A DNA stretch of 33,975 bases, taken from assembly GCF_900141935.1 (NCBI RefSeq), contig NZ_FQYX01000037.1:1-33975 (forward strand), given 5' to 3'. Positions 1 to 8,301 of this stretch are shown here, in pieces; position 1 is the first letter of the stretch, and each line of letters starts with the position of its first letter. The notes under the pieces are model-generated. The model did not search any database. It was not told the DNA's origin and saw nothing but the letters and a program-made list of their open reading frames with translations. The DNA is from Arenibacter nanhaiticus. Its GTDB lineage: Bacteria > Bacteroidota > Bacteroidia > Flavobacteriales > Flavobacteriaceae. Position numbers and translations under genes: made by a program.

Positions 1-194
1 AAAGAACCTACCATCAATCGTATTGGCATTGAGGGTTTCCCAGTATTGGAATAAAAATCTGCAAACTCATCTTCAAAGTATTTCCAATCAATTTTGTCGC
101 CCAATAACGCTAACTCATGCCTTAAATTGATGAACTCCTTAAGAAGAGGTTTAAATAAGTCTTTCTGATGCTGTGAAGGTGATTTTCCAATCAT
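1..194 (-). mobile_element. IS5-type transposase, N-terminal part (cut by window edge)
   Basis: The reverse strand reads open from an ATG at 194-192 to the window edge, about 64 residues, beginning MIGKSPSQHQKDLFKPLLKE. The later stretch with FADFYSNTGKPSMPIRLMVG matches the N-terminal DUF772-type domain of IS5/IS1182-like DDE transposases as I remember it. The catalytic DDE part would lie left of the window, so it cannot be judged whether the copy is intact. The 185 bp between this start and the nadK stop (195-379) hold no gene. One end of the insertion sequence should fall there, but the inverted repeat cannot be recognised without the opposite end. Family assignment is from motif memory and moderately sure. 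Confidence 0.65.
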
Positions 195-379
195 TTATTG
201 CAAGGTTTTCTATACAAGATAGTGATTTACTTGCAATTAAAGACATCCAAAAAGAGCTTATTTCAAGCGTAAAAAACTGAAAAGAAACAACTTAAAGATT
301 TTTTAAGGAGCGACTAATTATATCCTTGTTATGAACAGATAACCCTATTTTGCCTTTTTTTATTGTTTGGGAGCAAAAA

Positions 380-1261
380 TCAATTCCGCTTATCTTCTCC
401 CCACAATAATTTATTCCGAAGGGTTTTCAGGAAACTTTCCGAGGTATACTCTATCATTTTAATGGTAAAAGGCGCCTTTCTAACAATAATCTCTTTTCCG
501 TTTTTAACGGTTGCAATCCTAGAATCCAAGGACACTAAATGATACTCTTCCCTTCCCGATACCGTTAATCGTATGACGGTTTCGTCCGATATCACCAAAG
601 GCCTGGCATTTAGATTGTGCGGTGCTATAGGTGTTAATATCAAGGATTTTGCCAAGGGTGCAATTACGGGTCCCCCACAACTGAGAGAATACCCTGTAGA
701 CCCCGTTGGAGTGGCTACAATAAGACCGTCGGCCCAATAAGAAGTTAGGTATTCATTATTCAAATAGGTTTCTACGGTAATCATAGAGGTGGTATCCTTT
801 CTGCTAACGGTTATTTCGTTCAGGGCAAAATTTAAGGTTTTAAATTCGGGAATATCAGATTCCTGACTCACCTCTACCAGACTTCTTTCTACAATATGAT
901 AATCTCCAGAAACAAACTCTGTAACCACCTTACGAACATCTTCTTTTTTAAAGGTCGACAAAAACCCTAATCTTCCGGTATTTACCCCGACGATAGGAAT
1001 CCCCAAATCTCGCACATAGGTAGTGGCCCGTAAAATTGTTCCATCTCCCCCAAAACTGACAAACATGTCAAAGCTGGCATCCAAACCATCTTTTTCGGTA
1101 AAGGTCTTAAAACCGTTTACTTTTCTTTTAGTACTTATAAGCTTATAAAAATCTTCTTCAAAATAGACTTCTGCATTTTCTTTGGACAGCTCATCTAGGA
1201 GCTCTATTACATATTCCAATGCATTATCTTGGTAAGTTAGTCCAAAAATGGCAACTTTCAT
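380..1261 (-). CDS. nadK: NAD kinase
   Basis: NAD kinase phosphorylates NAD to NADP in the cytosol and is the only source of NADP(H) in most bacteria. The 293-residue product has the family hallmarks in order: GGDGT at residues 71-75 (the nucleotide-binding loop with the catalytic Asp), NTGRLGF at 94-100, and the glycine-rich TPTGSTGYSLSCGGP at about 184-198. The length is normal for the family. It starts with an ATG at 1261 and lies 5 bp behind the CBS-domain gene on the same strand, so the two are very likely cotranscribed. No clear terminator was seen after its stop, and the insertion sequence lies just downstream. Confidence 0.97.
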   Translation of the reverse strand: MKVAIFGLTYQDNALEYVIELLDELSKENAEVYFEEDFYKLISTKRKVNGFKTFTEKDGLDASFDMFVSFGGDGTILRATTYVRDLGIPIVGVNTGRLGFLSTFKKEDVRKVVTEFVSGDYHIVERSLVEVSQESDIPEFKTLNFALNEITVSRKDTTSMITVETYLNNEYLTSYWADGLIVATPTGSTGYSLSCGGPVIAPLAKSLILTPIAPHNLNARPLVISDETVIRLTVSGREEYHLVSLDSRIATVKNGKEIIVRKAPFTIKMIEYTSESFLKTLRNKLLWGEDKRN

Positions 1262-1266
1262 ATAAA

Positions 1267-1923
1267 TTAAACGTTTAGGTATTTATCCAAATAATCTGAC
1301 CTTTGCTTTAATTCTTCCATAAACTGATCATCGTCATTTCCGAAAATAATGGTATAGTTATATCGTCTAAAAGACTGGATAATTTCATTAAGATTAGTAG
1401 TTCCAATTTTTATGGTTATCTCTATGACATCGTTACGAATATCGGAGATAAAACCACCTATAAGTTTGGCATTGTTGCTTTCGGCAATCTGGGCTATTTC
1501 GCTAAATGAATAATCATTAACTCCTTTTGCCAAGACCAGTACCCCACCGGGCTCTGTAAAGAAAGGGGTGTCCATAAACCTATCAACAACATCTTTCAAA
1601 TCATAATATCCGACCACCATACTTTCCTGATCTAAAATAGGCATTAGGTTGGCATCATTTTTAGAAAAGACCTCCAATACATCTAACCACGAGAAGTCTC
1701 TTAAGACAAAAAACTTTTCCAAATGATATCGGATATCCTCAATTTTTTTAGAAACATCAAAACTCTCCAAATCGTTTTCTGCCAAAACACCTAAAAACAA
1801 CCCGTTTTCGACAACTGCAATATGAGAATAGTCGCCTTCTTTAAAAAAGTCGACTACTTCCTTTAAAGCATCCCCTACTTTAAACACGGGTATTGTGGTT
1901 AATATGTTGTTTTGAATGTCCAT
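1267..1923 (-). CDS. CBS-domain protein with ACT-like C-terminus
   Basis: The product has 218 residues. The N-terminal ~125 residues look like a pair of CBS domains, a fold that usually binds adenine nucleotides or S-adenosylmethionine to regulate a partner. The C-terminal ~80 residues (starting near GGVLVLAKGVNDYSFSEIAQ) have the beta-alpha-beta pattern of an ACT-like domain. No catalytic motif or membrane segment is visible. It is the first gene of a two-gene unit with nadK (5-bp gap), so a role in sensing adenylate or NAD(P) status is an attractive but unproven inference. The 92 bp to the divergent pdxJ contain a weak reverse-strand promoter-like TAATTTG about 15-20 bp before the ATG. AAGGAG directly abuts the ATG, too close for a normal ribosome-binding site. 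Confidence 0.85.
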   Translation of the reverse strand: MDIQNNILTTIPVFKVGDALKEVVDFFKEGDYSHIAVVENGLFLGVLAENDLESFDVSKKIEDIRYHLEKFFVLRDFSWLDVLEVFSKNDANLMPILDQESMVVGYYDLKDVVDRFMDTPFFTEPGGVLVLAKGVNDYSFSEIAQIAESNNAKLIGGFISDIRNDVIEITIKIGTTNLNEIIQSFRRYNYTIIFGNDDDQFMEELKQRSDYLDKYLNV

Positions 1924-1980
1924 CTCCTTATATATAACGCAAATTACTAATTAAAAATATCAAAAGGCATGCCTAATTCG

Positions 1981-1988
1981 TATTTTTG
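1981..1988 (+). promoter_or_regulatory. pdxJ promoter, Bacteroidetes -7 element
   Basis: TATTTTTG matches the Bacteroidetes primary-sigma -7 consensus TAnnTTTG exactly. It lies 28 bp before the pdxJ ATG at 2016. No good -33 TTG is visible at the usual spacing. Its position argues against the alternative in-frame TTG start at 1986, which would fall inside the promoter. Confidence 0.6.
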
Positions 1989-2015
1989 CTTTTTAAACAT
2001 CCAATTAAAGCACCT

Positions 2016-2729
2016 ATGACAAAGCTTAGCGTTAATGTAAATAAGATTGCAACATTAAGAAATTCCCGAGGAGGAAACGTTCCTAACCTTATAAATGTTG
2101 CCAAAGACATTGAAGAATTTGGCGCCGAAGGAATCACCATTCACCCTAGGCCCGATGAGAGACATATTACTTATCAAGATGCCAGGGACTTAAAAAACAT
2201 AGTCACCACCGAATTTAATATTGAAGGGAACCCCATTCAGAAGTTCATGGATTTGGTCCTAGAGGTGAAGCCCACTCAGGTAACCTTAGTGCCCGATGCC
2301 GAAGACGCCATTACCTCTAATGCTGGCTGGGACACCATAAAACACAGGGATTTTTTAAAAGAGGTAATCGCCACATTTAAAGACAACGGCATTAGAACTT
2401 CTATTTTTGTAGATGCCGACATTAAAATGGTAGAAGGGGCCGCCCTTACCGGTACCGACAGAATTGAACTTTACACAGAAAGTTTTGCTTTAGGATATTC
2501 TAAAGGAGACAAGAACAGCGTTAACCCATTTATTGAGGCGGCAAAAATTGGTCATAGCCTTGGATTAGGCATCAATGCCGGTCACGATCTTAGCTTGGAC
2601 AATATTAAATTTTTCAAACAAAACATTCCTCATTTGTTGGAAGTATCCATAGGACACGCCCTAATATGCGAATCGTTGTACCTAGGACTAGAAAACGTAG
2701 TAAACATGTATTTAAACCGATTAAAATAA
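2016..2729 (+). CDS. pdxJ: Pyridoxine 5'-phosphate synthase
   Basis: PdxJ condenses 1-deoxyxylulose 5-phosphate with 3-amino-2-oxopropyl phosphate to make pyridoxine 5'-phosphate, the last ring-forming step of the DXP-dependent vitamin B6 route. From the ATG at 2016 the product is 237 residues, close to the ~240 usual for the family, and starts MTKLSVNVNKIATLRNSRGG as PdxJ proteins do. Visible active-site residues include His43 and Arg45 in TIHPRPDERH. A later conserved stretch is LGLGINAGHDLSLDN. An open frame extends ten codons upstream to a TTG at 1986, but that codon lies in the -7 promoter element. The stop TAA overlaps the ATG of the next gene (TAATG), which suggests translational coupling to the hydrolase. 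Confidence 0.95.
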   Translation: MTKLSVNVNKIATLRNSRGGNVPNLINVAKDIEEFGAEGITIHPRPDERHITYQDARDLKNIVTTEFNIEGNPIQKFMDLVLEVKPTQVTLVPDAEDAITSNAGWDTIKHRDFLKEVIATFKDNGIRTSIFVDADIKMVEGAALTGTDRIELYTESFALGYSKGDKNSVNPFIEAAKIGHSLGLGINAGHDLSLDNIKFFKQNIPHLLEVSIGHALICESLYLGLENVVNMYLNRLK

Positions 2730-3502
2730 TGCCGTTATTACATTCCAACATTTTAGGAGAGGGCGATCCCATCCTCGTTTTACATGGTTTTTTAGGGATG
2801 TCGGACAATTGGAAGACCATCGGGAACAAGTATGCCGAGGAAGGATTAGAAACCCATTTGATCGACCAGCGGAACCATGGAAAAAGTTTTCATTCCCCAG
2901 ATTTCAACTATGACATATTGGCCGATGACCTTGCCAATTACATGGCTCACCATCAATTGTCCAAAGCCATTGTCCTAGGCCATTCTATGGGCGGAAAAAC
3001 CGCCATGCAATTAGCTTGTAGCAGACCAGAGCTAGTCTCTAAACTGATCGTTGCCGATATAGCCCCTAAGTTTTACCCGCCCCACCATCATCAAATTATC
3101 GATGGCCTAAACGCGATTGATATAAAGAACATCAGTTCTAGAAGCGAGGCCGACAAGCAATTATCTAAGCATATAAACAATATAGGCATCCGCCAATTTT
3201 TATTAAAAAACCTGTATTGGAAAGAAAAAGGCGTTTTAGGGTTCCGATTCAATTTAGAGGTCCTGAGCGAAAAAATGGAAGAAATTGGTGAAAACATCAG
3301 CACTACGGCCATATATCAGGGGCCTTCGCTGTTTTTAAGAGGTGAAAAATCGGAATATGTTTCCCCTAGCGATCTTTCGGACATAAAAAGACATTTCCCT
3401 TTAGCTACTATTGAAACGATTGAAAAGGCCGGACATTGGTTACATGCAGAAAATCCGGTACAATTTTTAGAAAAATCAATACCCTTTTTAAAATCGTCAT
3501 AA
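2729..3502 (+). CDS. Alpha/beta-fold hydrolase (YbfF-like esterase)
   Basis: The 257-residue protein is a cytosolic alpha/beta hydrolase. It has the oxyanion-region motif LHGFLG at residues 18-23 and the nucleophile elbow GHSMGG with Ser86. An Asp at 110 in VADIAP corresponds to the acid position in YbfF-type esterases, and the catalytic His is probably His236 in AGHWLH. This resembles the YbfF group of short acyl-ester or acyl-CoA esterases; the substrate is unknown. The frame is open further upstream to 2666, but the chosen ATG overlaps the pdxJ stop and is the family-like start, just before a beta strand. Cotranscription with pdxJ is expected, and a terminator hairpin follows about 140 bp downstream. 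Confidence 0.88.
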   Translation: MPLLHSNILGEGDPILVLHGFLGMSDNWKTIGNKYAEEGLETHLIDQRNHGKSFHSPDFNYDILADDLANYMAHHQLSKAIVLGHSMGGKTAMQLACSRPELVSKLIVADIAPKFYPPHHHQIIDGLNAIDIKNISSRSEADKQLSKHINNIGIRQFLLKNLYWKEKGVLGFRFNLEVLSEKMEEIGENISTTAIYQGPSLFLRGEKSEYVSPSDLSDIKRHFPLATIETIEKAGHWLHAENPVQFLEKSIPFLKSS

Positions 3503-3642
3503 AAAAAGCTCCTAGCCCTAGCACAGAGAAGCGGATTTAGAGCCCTTATTGCTTAGACCTAGGTTAAAACCATTTTATTTAAAATAGTGCCATTAGATTA
3601 CAAAACCACTAAGGCCACTCAAAAATAAATGTTTACTTTTAT

Positions 3643-3674
3643 AAAGTACCGGAATATTTTTCGGTACTTTTTTT
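3643..3674 (+). terminator. Intrinsic terminator of the pdxJ-hydrolase unit
   Basis: A 9-bp perfect stem, AAAGTACCG (3643-3651) with CGGTACTTT (3662-3670), has a 10-nt loop and is followed by TTTT. It lies between the hydrolase stop and the small membrane-protein gene. Confidence 0.8.
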
Positions 3675-3697
3675 GTTTAACCATAAAAACACAAGCC

Positions 3698-4048
3698 ATG
3701 AATTTAATTTTAAGAATATTACTGAGCGCCCTAGCCGTTGTAATTTTATGCTACCTCTTACCAGGAGCACATGTTGACACTTTTATGACCGCCATCATTG
3801 TAGCCATTGTATTAGGGCTTCTTAATTTTATAGTTAAGCCCATCTTGGTTATCCTTACTTTGCCGGTCACCATATTAACCTTGGGACTTTTCCTGCTGAT
3901 TATTAACGCTATTATTATTTTATTGGCCGATAAACTTATTGACGGTTTTGGGGTAGATTCTATTTGGTGGGCGCTACTTTTCAGCCTTTTACTCTCTTTT
4001 CTTCAATCTATATTGTATTCTTTCCTTAATGGCGATAATAAAAATTAA
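3698..4048 (+). CDS. Small membrane protein, DUF360 / phage-holin family IV type
   Basis: The 116-residue product is almost entirely hydrophobic, with about four transmembrane segments. It carries the family-typical patterns LGLLNFIVKPIL, LTLPVTILTLGLF and INAIIILLADKL, with a short polar tail. This matches the widespread PF04020 family (annotated as DUF360, or mycobacteriophage holin type IV by remote similarity). The function is unknown and nothing here suggests a phage. The frame is open to an ATG at 3629, but that start would put the upstream terminator hairpin inside the gene. The ATG at 3698 gives the typical N-terminus MNLILRILLSALAV and is preferred. Confidence 0.85.
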   Translation: MNLILRILLSALAVVILCYLLPGAHVDTFMTAIIVAIVLGLLNFIVKPILVILTLPVTILTLGLFLLIINAIIILLADKLIDGFGVDSIWWALLFSLLLSFLQSILYSFLNGDNKN

Positions 4049-4080
4049 GATACCTTTTTGACATTCAGTTATTTAAAAAC

Positions 4081-4111
4081 TTGTAGTGCATTGGAAAATA
4101 TAGTATTTTTG
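4081..4111 (+). promoter_or_regulatory. tig promoter
   Basis: A -7 element TATTTTTG at 4104-4111 fits TAnnTTTG exactly, and a TTG at 4081-4083 sits 20 bp upstream as the -33 element. The ATG of tig follows 35 bp after the -7 element. Confidence 0.65.
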
Positions 4112-4146
4112 CATCCCATTTTATTTTAGCAAAATTAGATACACAA

Positions 4147-5469
4147 ATGAATATCACGAAAGAGCAGATTGACGAATTAAATGCAGTAGTTAAAGTCGCG
4201 GTAACCAAAGAGGATTACCAAGACAAGGTAGAAACCATTTTAAAAGACTACAGAAAGCAAGCTAATATCCCTGGATTTAGAAAGGGACAAGTTCCTATGG
4301 GCTTAATTAAAAAGCAATACGGAAAAGCTGTTTTGGTTGATGAAGTAAATAAACTTTTACAAGATAACCTCAACAAATATTTAACCGAAGAAAAGTTGGA
4401 TGTTTTAGGGAATCCATTACCAAAACAACAAGATAATTTTAACTGGGACGCCGAGGATTTTGCCTTTGAATTTGAATTGGGTCTTGCTCCTAGTTTCTCT
4501 ATTGATCTAAAATCAAAAGACGCTATCACGCACTACAAGATTGTAGCCGATGCCAAAATGATTGACGAGCAAGTAGAACGTCTTCAAAAACAATACGGAA
4601 AACTAATCAGCAAGGAAGTCGTTGGCAAAACTGATGAAATCACCGGTACCTTTGTCAATGAAGCTGAGGAAATAGACCATAAAACTACTCTTGAGCTAGA
4701 TAAAATAAAAGACGAGAACGCTTTAAAAAGCCTTATCGGCAAAAAAGCTGGCGAGGTTGTTACTTTGAATACCAAAGATCTTTTCACGGAAGATTATTTA
4801 TTAGGAAGCTCTTTAGGAATTAGCGCTACCAAAGCAGACAACTTAGAAATAGAGGTTTCTTTCACTATTGAAGAAATTAACGAAAGAGAATTGGCTCCAT
4901 TAGACCAAGAGTTTTTCGACAAATTGTTTGGAAAGGATGTTATTACTTCCGAAGAAGGTTTAAAAGAAAGAATTAAGACCGATTCTGAAAAGCAATTCGA
5001 ACAACAGTCCGATCAGAAGCTTTTAAATGACGTTACAGAACATTTTATCGAAACCACTAAGTTTGACCTTCCAGAAGAATTTTTGACCAAATGGATCAAG
5101 ACTACTGGTGAAAAGCAATTGACTGATGACGAGGCAAACGAAGAATTCAAAAAGTCTGAAAAAGGATTGCGTTACCAATTAATTGAAGGCAAAATAATTC
5201 AAGAAAACGGCATTCAAATCCAGTTCGAAGAATTGAAAGATTTCGCTAAAGGTTTCATCAAGGAACAAATGGCACAATTTGGCCAGTTAGATCCTAAGGA
5301 TGAAGAATTGGACGGCATTGCAGCTAGAGTACTTTCTAACCAAGATGAGGTGAAGCGTTTATCCGAGCAATTAATGAGCCAAAAATTATTAAACCTTTAT
5401 AAGGAAAAGGCAAATTTAACATCAAAAGAAGTTACTTATGAAGACTTCGTAAAAGAAGTTTACGGGTAA
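4147..5469 (+). CDS. tig: Trigger factor chaperone
   Basis: Trigger factor binds at the ribosomal exit tunnel and shields nascent chains. The ribosome-docking signature GFRKGQVP is at residues 43-50, within the N-terminal domain. The 440-residue length is normal. The middle region (about residues 150-240), where the FKBP-type prolyl isomerase domain normally sits, starts with DEITGTFVNE but shows few conserved FKBP active-site residues. This resembles other Bacteroidetes trigger factors, and isomerase activity is therefore doubtful (inference). The C-terminal half is charged and helical, as expected for the substrate-cradling arms. It has its own promoter and terminator but sits directly before clpP and clpX, the classic tig-clpP-clpX order. 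Confidence 0.95.
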   Translation: MNITKEQIDELNAVVKVAVTKEDYQDKVETILKDYRKQANIPGFRKGQVPMGLIKKQYGKAVLVDEVNKLLQDNLNKYLTEEKLDVLGNPLPKQQDNFNWDAEDFAFEFELGLAPSFSIDLKSKDAITHYKIVADAKMIDEQVERLQKQYGKLISKEVVGKTDEITGTFVNEAEEIDHKTTLELDKIKDENALKSLIGKKAGEVVTLNTKDLFTEDYLLGSSLGISATKADNLEIEVSFTIEEINERELAPLDQEFFDKLFGKDVITSEEGLKERIKTDSEKQFEQQSDQKLLNDVTEHFIETTKFDLPEEFLTKWIKTTGEKQLTDDEANEEFKKSEKGLRYQLIEGKIIQENGIQIQFEELKDFAKGFIKEQMAQFGQLDPKDEELDGIAARVLSNQDEVKRLSEQLMSQKLLNLYKEKANLTSKEVTYEDFVKEVYG

Positions 5470-5496
5470 TTTACAAAATAAAATAAGTATATTTAC

Positions 5497-5531
5497 AGTG
5501 TCGAAGAATTCATTTTCGGCACTTTTTTTTT
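5497..5531 (+). terminator. tig terminator
   Basis: A 9-bp stem, AGTGTCGAA (5497-5505) with TTCGGCACT (5515-5523), contains one G-U pair and is followed by an unbroken run of T to 5531. It separates tig from clpP, although clpP starts only 26 bp later. Confidence 0.85.
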
Positions 5532-5556
5532 ATCTTATAAAATACCGAAAATAAAT

Positions 5557-6237
5557 ATGGATTACGGGAAAGAATTCAAGAATTACGCTACTAAACACCA
5601 AGGCATCAATAGCATGTACTATGATTCTATTGTTAGTAGTATGTATCCAACCAACCTTACACCCAACATTATTGAAGAAAGACAGTTAAATGCCGTTGCA
5701 ATGGACGTTTTTTCGAGGTTGATGATGGATAGGATTATATTTTTAGGTACGGGAATCAACGACCAAGTAGCGAATATTGTTCAAGCTCAGTTACTTTTCT
5801 TAGAAAGCACGGATGCTTCTAAAGACATACAAATTTATATCAATTCACCAGGAGGTAGCGTATACGCCGGTTTGGGCATTTACGATACCATGCAGTTTAT
5901 CAAGCCAGACGTAGCGACTATCTGTACAGGAATTGCCGCCTCTATGGGCGCGGTTCTATTGTGTGCTGGTGCCAAAGGAAAACGATCAGGACTTACCCAC
6001 TCCAGAGTGATGATTCACCAACCTTTAGGAGGTGCTCAAGGGCAGGCCAGTGATATTGAAATTACCGCAAGGGAAATCCTTAAACTTAAGGACGAATTGT
6101 ACCAAATAATCGCCAAACATTCTGAGCAAACTTTTGACAAAGTTAGTGATGACAGCGACAGGGATTATTGGATGAGAGCAGATGAGGCCAAGGCGTATGG
6201 CATGATTGATGAAATTTTGGTAAGGGATAGATCTTAA
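5557..6237 (+). CDS. clpP: ATP-dependent Clp protease proteolytic subunit
   Basis: ClpP is the serine-protease barrel that degrades proteins unfolded by ClpX or ClpA/C. The catalytic triad is visible: Ser129 in [10 protein letters not shown], His154 in [10 protein letters not shown] and Asp203 in DRDYWM. The oligomerisation and substrate-groove motif YINSPGGSV is at about residues 94-102. At 226 residues it is about 20 longer than the E. coli protein. The extra length is at the N-terminus and could be a propeptide or a start placed slightly upstream; the only early in-frame alternative is Met20. clpX follows 97 bp downstream on the same strand. Confidence 0.97.
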   Translation: MDYGKEFKNYATKHQGINSMYYDSIVSSMYPTNLTPNIIEERQLNAVAMDVFSRLMMDRIIFLGTGINDQVANIVQAQLLFLESTDASKDIQIYINSPGGSVYAGLGIYDTMQFIKPDVATICTGIAASMGAVLLCAGAKGKRSGLTHSRVMIHQPLGGAQGQASDIEITAREILKLKDELYQIIAKHSEQTFDKVSDDSDRDYWMRADEAKAYGMIDEILVRDRS

Positions 6238-6253
6238 TTTCGACTAAAGCACA

Positions 6254-6306
6254 CGGAAAGCCCCTTTCCCTATTATGAATCTTGGATTTCAAGGGAGGTT
6301 TTTCCG
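6254..6306 (+). other. Imperfect hairpin between clpP and clpX
   Basis: CGGAAA at 6254-6259 pairs with TTTCCG at 6301-6306, and inner CC and CCTT segments can pair with GG and AAGG. No real T-run follows (TTATTATTATT), so it may be a partial attenuator or an mRNA-processing structure rather than a strong terminator. This is a weak call. Confidence 0.35.
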
Positions 6307-6334
6307 TTATTATTATTGAAAGTGATAAAATGAT

Positions 6335-7570
6335 ATGGCAAAAGAAAATTTAGAGTGCTCTTTTTGTGGCAGAAAAAAACCGGAGACTAATTTATTAATT
6401 GCTGGTTTAGATGCGCATATATGCGATCGATGTATAGAGCAAGCTCACGGAATTGTTACCGAAGAATCCAAACAATCTACTTCTAACGATCTTTCTTCGG
6501 AATTAACGTTAAAAAAACCATTGGAGATAAAGGAGTTCTTAGACACCTTTATCATTGGACAAGACCGTACAAAAAAAGTAATGTCCGTAGCAGTGTACAA
6601 CCACTACAAACGTTTGCTTCAACCTAAGGGCAAGGAAGACGATATAGAAATACAGAAGAGCAATATTGTTATGGTCGGCCAAACTGGGACAGGAAAGACC
6701 CTTATGGCAAAAACCATCGCTAAGATGCTTAATGTACCTTTGGCAATTGTTGACGCTACCGTACTTACAGAAGCCGGTTATGTTGGGGAAGATGTAGAAA
6801 GCATCCTTACCCGGTTATTACAAGCTGCCGATTACAATTTAGAAAAGGCCGAACGAGGAATTGTTTTTATTGACGAGATCGATAAAATTGCTCGAAAAAG
6901 CGACAATCCTTCCATTACCAGGGATGTATCTGGGGAAGGGGTACAACAAGGATTGCTAAAATTACTGGAAGGCACGGTTGTAAACGTTCCCCCAAAGGGA
7001 GGCCGTAAACACCCGGATCAGAAGTTTATTGAAGTAAATACCGAAAATATATTGTTTATTGCCGGTGGAGCTTTTGACGGAATTGAACGTATTATCACCA
7101 AAAGGCTTAATATGCAAGCGGTAGGTTATAGCGCTTCAAAAGCAGAAGACAAGGTAGACGAAAGCAATATCCTTCAATATATCATCCCTAGGGATTTGAA
7201 AGATTTTGGTTTGATCCCGGAAATCATTGGTAGACTTCCCGTTTTAACTCATATGAACCCCTTAGACAAGGAGACTCTTAGAGCTATTTTAACGAAGCCT
7301 AAAAATGCCATTATTAAACAATACGAGAAGTTGTTTAAAATGGACGACATAACCTTCACTATAACTGATCAGGCCTTGGACTATATTGTGGACAAGGCTA
7401 TAGAATACAAATTAGGCGCAAGGGGCCTTCGTTCTTTATGCGAGGCTATTTTTACCGATGCTATGTTTGAATTCCCCAGTTCTTCTGAAACAGAATTTAA
7501 GGTAACTCAGGAATATGCTGAAAAGAAATTATCGTTTGAAACTATTAAAAAGTTAAAAGCAGTTTCTTAA
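6335..7570 (+). CDS. clpX: ATP-dependent Clp protease ATP-binding subunit ClpX
   Basis: ClpX is a AAA+ hexameric unfoldase that feeds substrates to ClpP. The 411-residue protein has an N-terminal four-cysteine zinc finger (Cys8, Cys11, Cys30, Cys33). Walker A is GQTGTGKT at 115-122, the pore loop GYVG is at 148-151, and Walker B VFIDE is at 177-181. It also has the RKH loop in [10 protein letters not shown] and a C-terminal AAA+ lid with the sensor-2 motif GARGLRS. All key residues are present and the length is typical. It is the last gene of the tig-clpP-clpX group and is followed by a terminator facing the minus-strand hydrolase-like gene. Confidence 0.98.
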   Translation: MAKENLECSFCGRKKPETNLLIAGLDAHICDRCIEQAHGIVTEESKQSTSNDLSSELTLKKPLEIKEFLDTFIIGQDRTKKVMSVAVYNHYKRLLQPKGKEDDIEIQKSNIVMVGQTGTGKTLMAKTIAKMLNVPLAIVDATVLTEAGYVGEDVESILTRLLQAADYNLEKAERGIVFIDEIDKIARKSDNPSITRDVSGEGVQQGLLKLLEGTVVNVPPKGGRKHPDQKFIEVNTENILFIAGGAFDGIERIITKRLNMQAVGYSASKAEDKVDESNILQYIIPRDLKDFGLIPEIIGRLPVLTHMNPLDKETLRAILTKPKNAIIKQYEKLFKMDDITFTITDQALDYIVDKAIEYKLGARGLRSLCEAIFTDAMFEFPSSSETEFKVTQEYAEKKLSFETIKKLKAVS

Positions 7571-7656
7571 AGAATGCTTTTCAACATTTTCACCCCCTTA
7601 CTTTCAAGGGCCTTGTTGTATAAAAAACAAGGGATTAAAATCGTGTAGATCTATAA

Positions 7657-7686
7657 AAAACAGCCTCTTATACAAGAGGCTGTTTT
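7657..7686. terminator. Bidirectional terminator between clpX and the hydrolase-like gene
   Basis: A perfect 13-bp stem, AAAACAGCCTCTT (7657-7669) with AAGAGGCTGTTTT (7674-7686), has a 4-nt loop. It has A- and T-rich flanks, so it can end transcripts from both sides. On the reverse strand the stop codon of the hydrolase-like gene lies in the loop and stem. Confidence 0.85.
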
Positions 7687-8213
7687 ACTACAAGTTGAGC
7701 CAATAAATCTTGGCATACTTTTCCTATTACTTTTTCATCGGAATAGAGTTCATGGCCAAAATTAGGTACCACTTCCAAATTTACCCCCAAATTTTTCGCC
7801 CATTCCCGGGAGGGTGTAAACTGATCTTTTTCACCATACACCAGCTTTACACTAGTTTTAGGAAGCGCTGTTTCCTGCCGCATTCTATTAGATGATATTA
7901 TAAAAAGAGACTCCATGGGCAGTCCTTCCAATTGCGCTTTCCACGCTATGGTCCCACCTATTCCAAAGGTCAAAAAATGACTCGGTTCGTTTTCTTTTTT
8001 AAGCAAATGGGCCACCGCGGTATCAATACCGCCATTCTCAAATTCATTGCTTATATTTTCTGCAGTTTCAATAGTTAATTTCAGATTTGCCAATTGCTGG
8101 CTATTATAATAGGTGATATTATAATATTGCTGTAAATAACCCAGGTAAGAAGTAATCCAAAGCCCTCTTTTAGCACCCCACATATCCGATAATACTACTA
8201 GTTTGTTTCCCAT
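7668..8213 (-). CDS. Shortened alpha/beta-hydrolase-like protein without nucleophile
   Basis: The 181-residue protein resembles a compact alpha/beta hydrolase without a cap domain. The sequence after the first beta strand ends in FGIGGT at residues 83-88, where active family members have G-x-S-x-G. The serine position is Gly86. Candidate acid Asp130 (YGEKDQFTP) and His154 (NFGHEL) are in the expected places. Either it is a non-catalytic member of the fold or it uses another nucleophile; the substrate is unknown. The gene lies 88 bp downstream of the GH3-family gene on the same strand, with a possible own -7 element (TATCTTTT, 8242-8249). Its last codons form one arm of the shared terminator. 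Confidence 0.72.
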   Translation of the reverse strand: MGNKLVVLSDMWGAKRGLWITSYLGYLQQYYNITYYNSQQLANLKLTIETAENISNEFENGGIDTAVAHLLKKENEPSHFLTFGIGGTIAWKAQLEGLPMESLFIISSNRMRQETALPKTSVKLVYGEKDQFTPSREWAKNLGVNLEVVPNFGHELYSDEKVIGKVCQDLLAQLVVKQPLV

Positions 8214-8301
8214 AATTCTTTAGTTATTAATGGTTAGTAATAAAAGATAAGGGGCAACTTTTCTTTCTCTAAATTGACTATTTTTAAAAAGAATCTAGCA
8301 T

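Noticed and set aside
1986-2015. TTG at 1986 as the pdxJ start
   Set aside because: It overlaps the consensus -7 promoter element, and PdxJ proteins begin with the MTKLSVNVNK-like segment at 2016.
3698-4048. Holin-type gene as a sign of prophage
   Set aside because: No lysin, capsid, integrase or other phage gene is nearby. This family is common in ordinary chromosomes and the holin label is by remote similarity.
7611-7632. Hairpin CCTTGTT/AACAAGG after clpX as a clpX-specific terminator
   Set aside because: The stem is only 7 bp and lacks a T-run; the perfect 13-bp hairpin 25 bp downstream is a far better terminator.
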